A stretch of DNA of 5,584 nucleotides, taken from NCBI GenBank assembly GCA_964426355.1, contig CAYRRA010000236.1, forward strand, positions 1 through 5,584, given 5' to 3'. The stretch comes from JAJFTV01 sp964426355. Lineage in GTDB: Bacteria; Chloroflexota; Anaerolineae; Anaerolineales; Anaerolineaceae. The position numbers and the translations under genes were made by a program. The number at the start of each line of letters is the position of its first letter. The stretch's first letter is position 1. The notes beneath the pieces were generated by a model. That model saw only the letters and a program-made list of their open reading frames with translations. It was not told the DNA's origin and did not search any database. Below are positions 4,742 through 5,584 of this stretch, in pieces.

Positions 4742-5584
4742 ATGCCACAAACCATTGAACAACTTACCCCCAATCTTTGGCTCGCCCAAAGCGAGGTTTA
4801 CACCACCAACAGCGGCGTTTTCTTTGCAAACGGTAAAGCCTGCCTGGTCGACCCCGCCGTCTTGCCGGAGGATATCCTCACGCTGCGGCGGACTTTGAGC
4901 GAGCAAAAACTGGAACCGCAGTACCTGGTGATAACCCATCATCATTGGGATCATCTCTTTGGCCCAGAGTATTTTCAAGATGTGCGGGTAATTACTCAAG
5001 CCGGTTTCAGCAAAGAGTTGTGCGGCTGTGGCGCTGAGCAGACACTGGGACAGATCCAGCGTTTTGAAAAAGAATATTCCATCCGGCGCAGCCGGCAGTT
5101 CAGGCTGCCCACGGCGGACATCACCTTTGAACATTCCTTGTCTATTCGGATGGACGAACTGACGGTTGAAATTATCCATGCGCCGGGGCATTCCCCCGAT
5201 CAATGCGTGCTTTACCAGCCGGAGGAGGGGATTTTGTGGGCAGCGGATATGCTCAGCGACCTGGAAATCCCGTTTATCATGCACGACCTGGACGCGTATC
5301 AACAAACCCTGGCAGAACTGAGAAAACTGGAGGTGCGCCTGCTGGTTCCGGGACACGGGCATTTCGCTCGTGAGAAGGAAACCATACAAGGGCGTTTCAA
5401 GGAGGATATGGATTACCTGGCAGAACTACGCCAGCGTCTTGAAAAGTCTACCCAAGCGGGCAAGAGCCTGGAAGAAGCGTTTGAAGACTGCAAAGACATG
5501 TGTTTCAAGCATCAAGAAGAAAACGCCAATCCGCATCGGGACAACGTGGAAACGGTGTATAAAAATCTGATGAATATCGAGTAG
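4742..5584 (+). CDS. Metallo-beta-lactamase-fold hydrolase, substrate unknown
   Basis: This predicted soluble zinc- or iron-dependent hydrolase has 280 residues and no signal peptide. The first metal motif is THHHWDH at 65-71, giving HxHxDH with His66, His68, Asp70 and His71. The other ligands are His150 in HAPGHSPD, Asp169 in AADML and His205 in VPGHGH, so the dinuclear metal site appears complete. After about residue 210 a charged, helical C-terminal region replaces the usual end of the fold and may form a substrate lid or dimer contact. Unusual cysteines include C94-G-C96 and C250/C254. Fold relatives include glyoxalase II-like thioesterases, lactonases, and RNA and phosphate ester hydrolases. 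The absence of a signal peptide and the general motif set argue against a classical periplasmic beta-lactamase. The start is fixed by AGGAG six bases upstream, and the stop codon TAG ends exactly at the last base of the window. Confidence 0.92.
   Translation: MPQTIEQLTPNLWLAQSEVYTTNSGVFFANGKACLVDPAVLPEDILTLRRTLSEQKLEPQYLVITHHHWDHLFGPEYFQDVRVITQAGFSKELCGCGAEQTLGQIQRFEKEYSIRRSRQFRLPTADITFEHSLSIRMDELTVEIIHAPGHSPDQCVLYQPEEGILWAADMLSDLEIPFIMHDLDAYQQTLAELRKLEVRLLVPGHGHFAREKETIQGRFKEDMDYLAELRQRLEKSTQAGKSLEEAFEDCKDMCFKHQEENANPHRDNVETVYKNLMNIE

Noticed and set aside
4494..5389. Open frames on both strands in and around the 4568-4741 gap (4494-4898 on +, 4685-5389 on -)
   Set aside because: They overlap the well-supported kinase and hydrolase genes, have no recognisable domains and lack ribosome binding sites, so they are shadows of the real coding frames.
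3626..5584. Antibiotic-resistance cassette (aminoglycoside kinase plus beta-lactamase)
   Set aside because: Both proteins share only the broad fold motifs with resistance enzymes. The hydrolase has no signal peptide, the genes appear to have separate promoters, and no integron, insertion sequence or repeat borders are present.

Overview
The window holds seven protein-coding genes and no RNA gene, transposon or CRISPR array. Gene content looks chromosomal and bacterial. Short ATG-started genes, a BaeS-like histidine kinase, tandem PspC-domain proteins and sigma70-type promoters would suit an environmental bacterium such as an Anaerolineae-type Chloroflexota. That placement is a guess from overall protein character; no marker gene is present.

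Region 1 (1-787, + strand) is the C-terminal part of a PAS-GGDEF diguanylate cyclase that begins before the window. It is visibly more AT-rich than the next gene. Region 2 (817-2869, - strand) is a two-component operon, an OmpR-type response regulator followed by a HAMP histidine kinase. It converges on the cyclase gene with only 29 bp between them. Region 3 (2870-3050) is a divergent control region: a good sigma70 promoter for the two-component operon, 11-bp-spaced direct repeats over its -35 that resemble an OmpR-family binding site, adjoining small inverted repeats, and a stem-loop plus T8 on the PspC side. Region 4 (3051-3489, + strand) has two tandem small PspC-domain membrane proteins, 28 of 61 residues identical. 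Region 5 (3490-3625) has a four-copy GTGANNN heptad repeat, a strong stem-loop and a TATAAT box placed so that the next gene is probably leaderless. Region 6 (3626-5584, + strand) has an APH-fold small-molecule kinase and, after 174 bp with its own candidate promoter, a metallo-beta-lactamase-fold hydrolase whose stop codon is the last base of the window.

The most coherent unit is regions 2-4: a sensor kinase and regulator divergent from two PspC-like membrane proteins. PspC proteins are known in envelope-stress responses, so a membrane-stress module in which the regulator controls both directions is a reasonable hypothesis, but no regulation is proven by sequence. The APH-fold and MBL-fold genes resemble resistance enzymes only at fold level. 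I found no clearly new system. The best leads are the divergent control region and the leaderless kinase gene.
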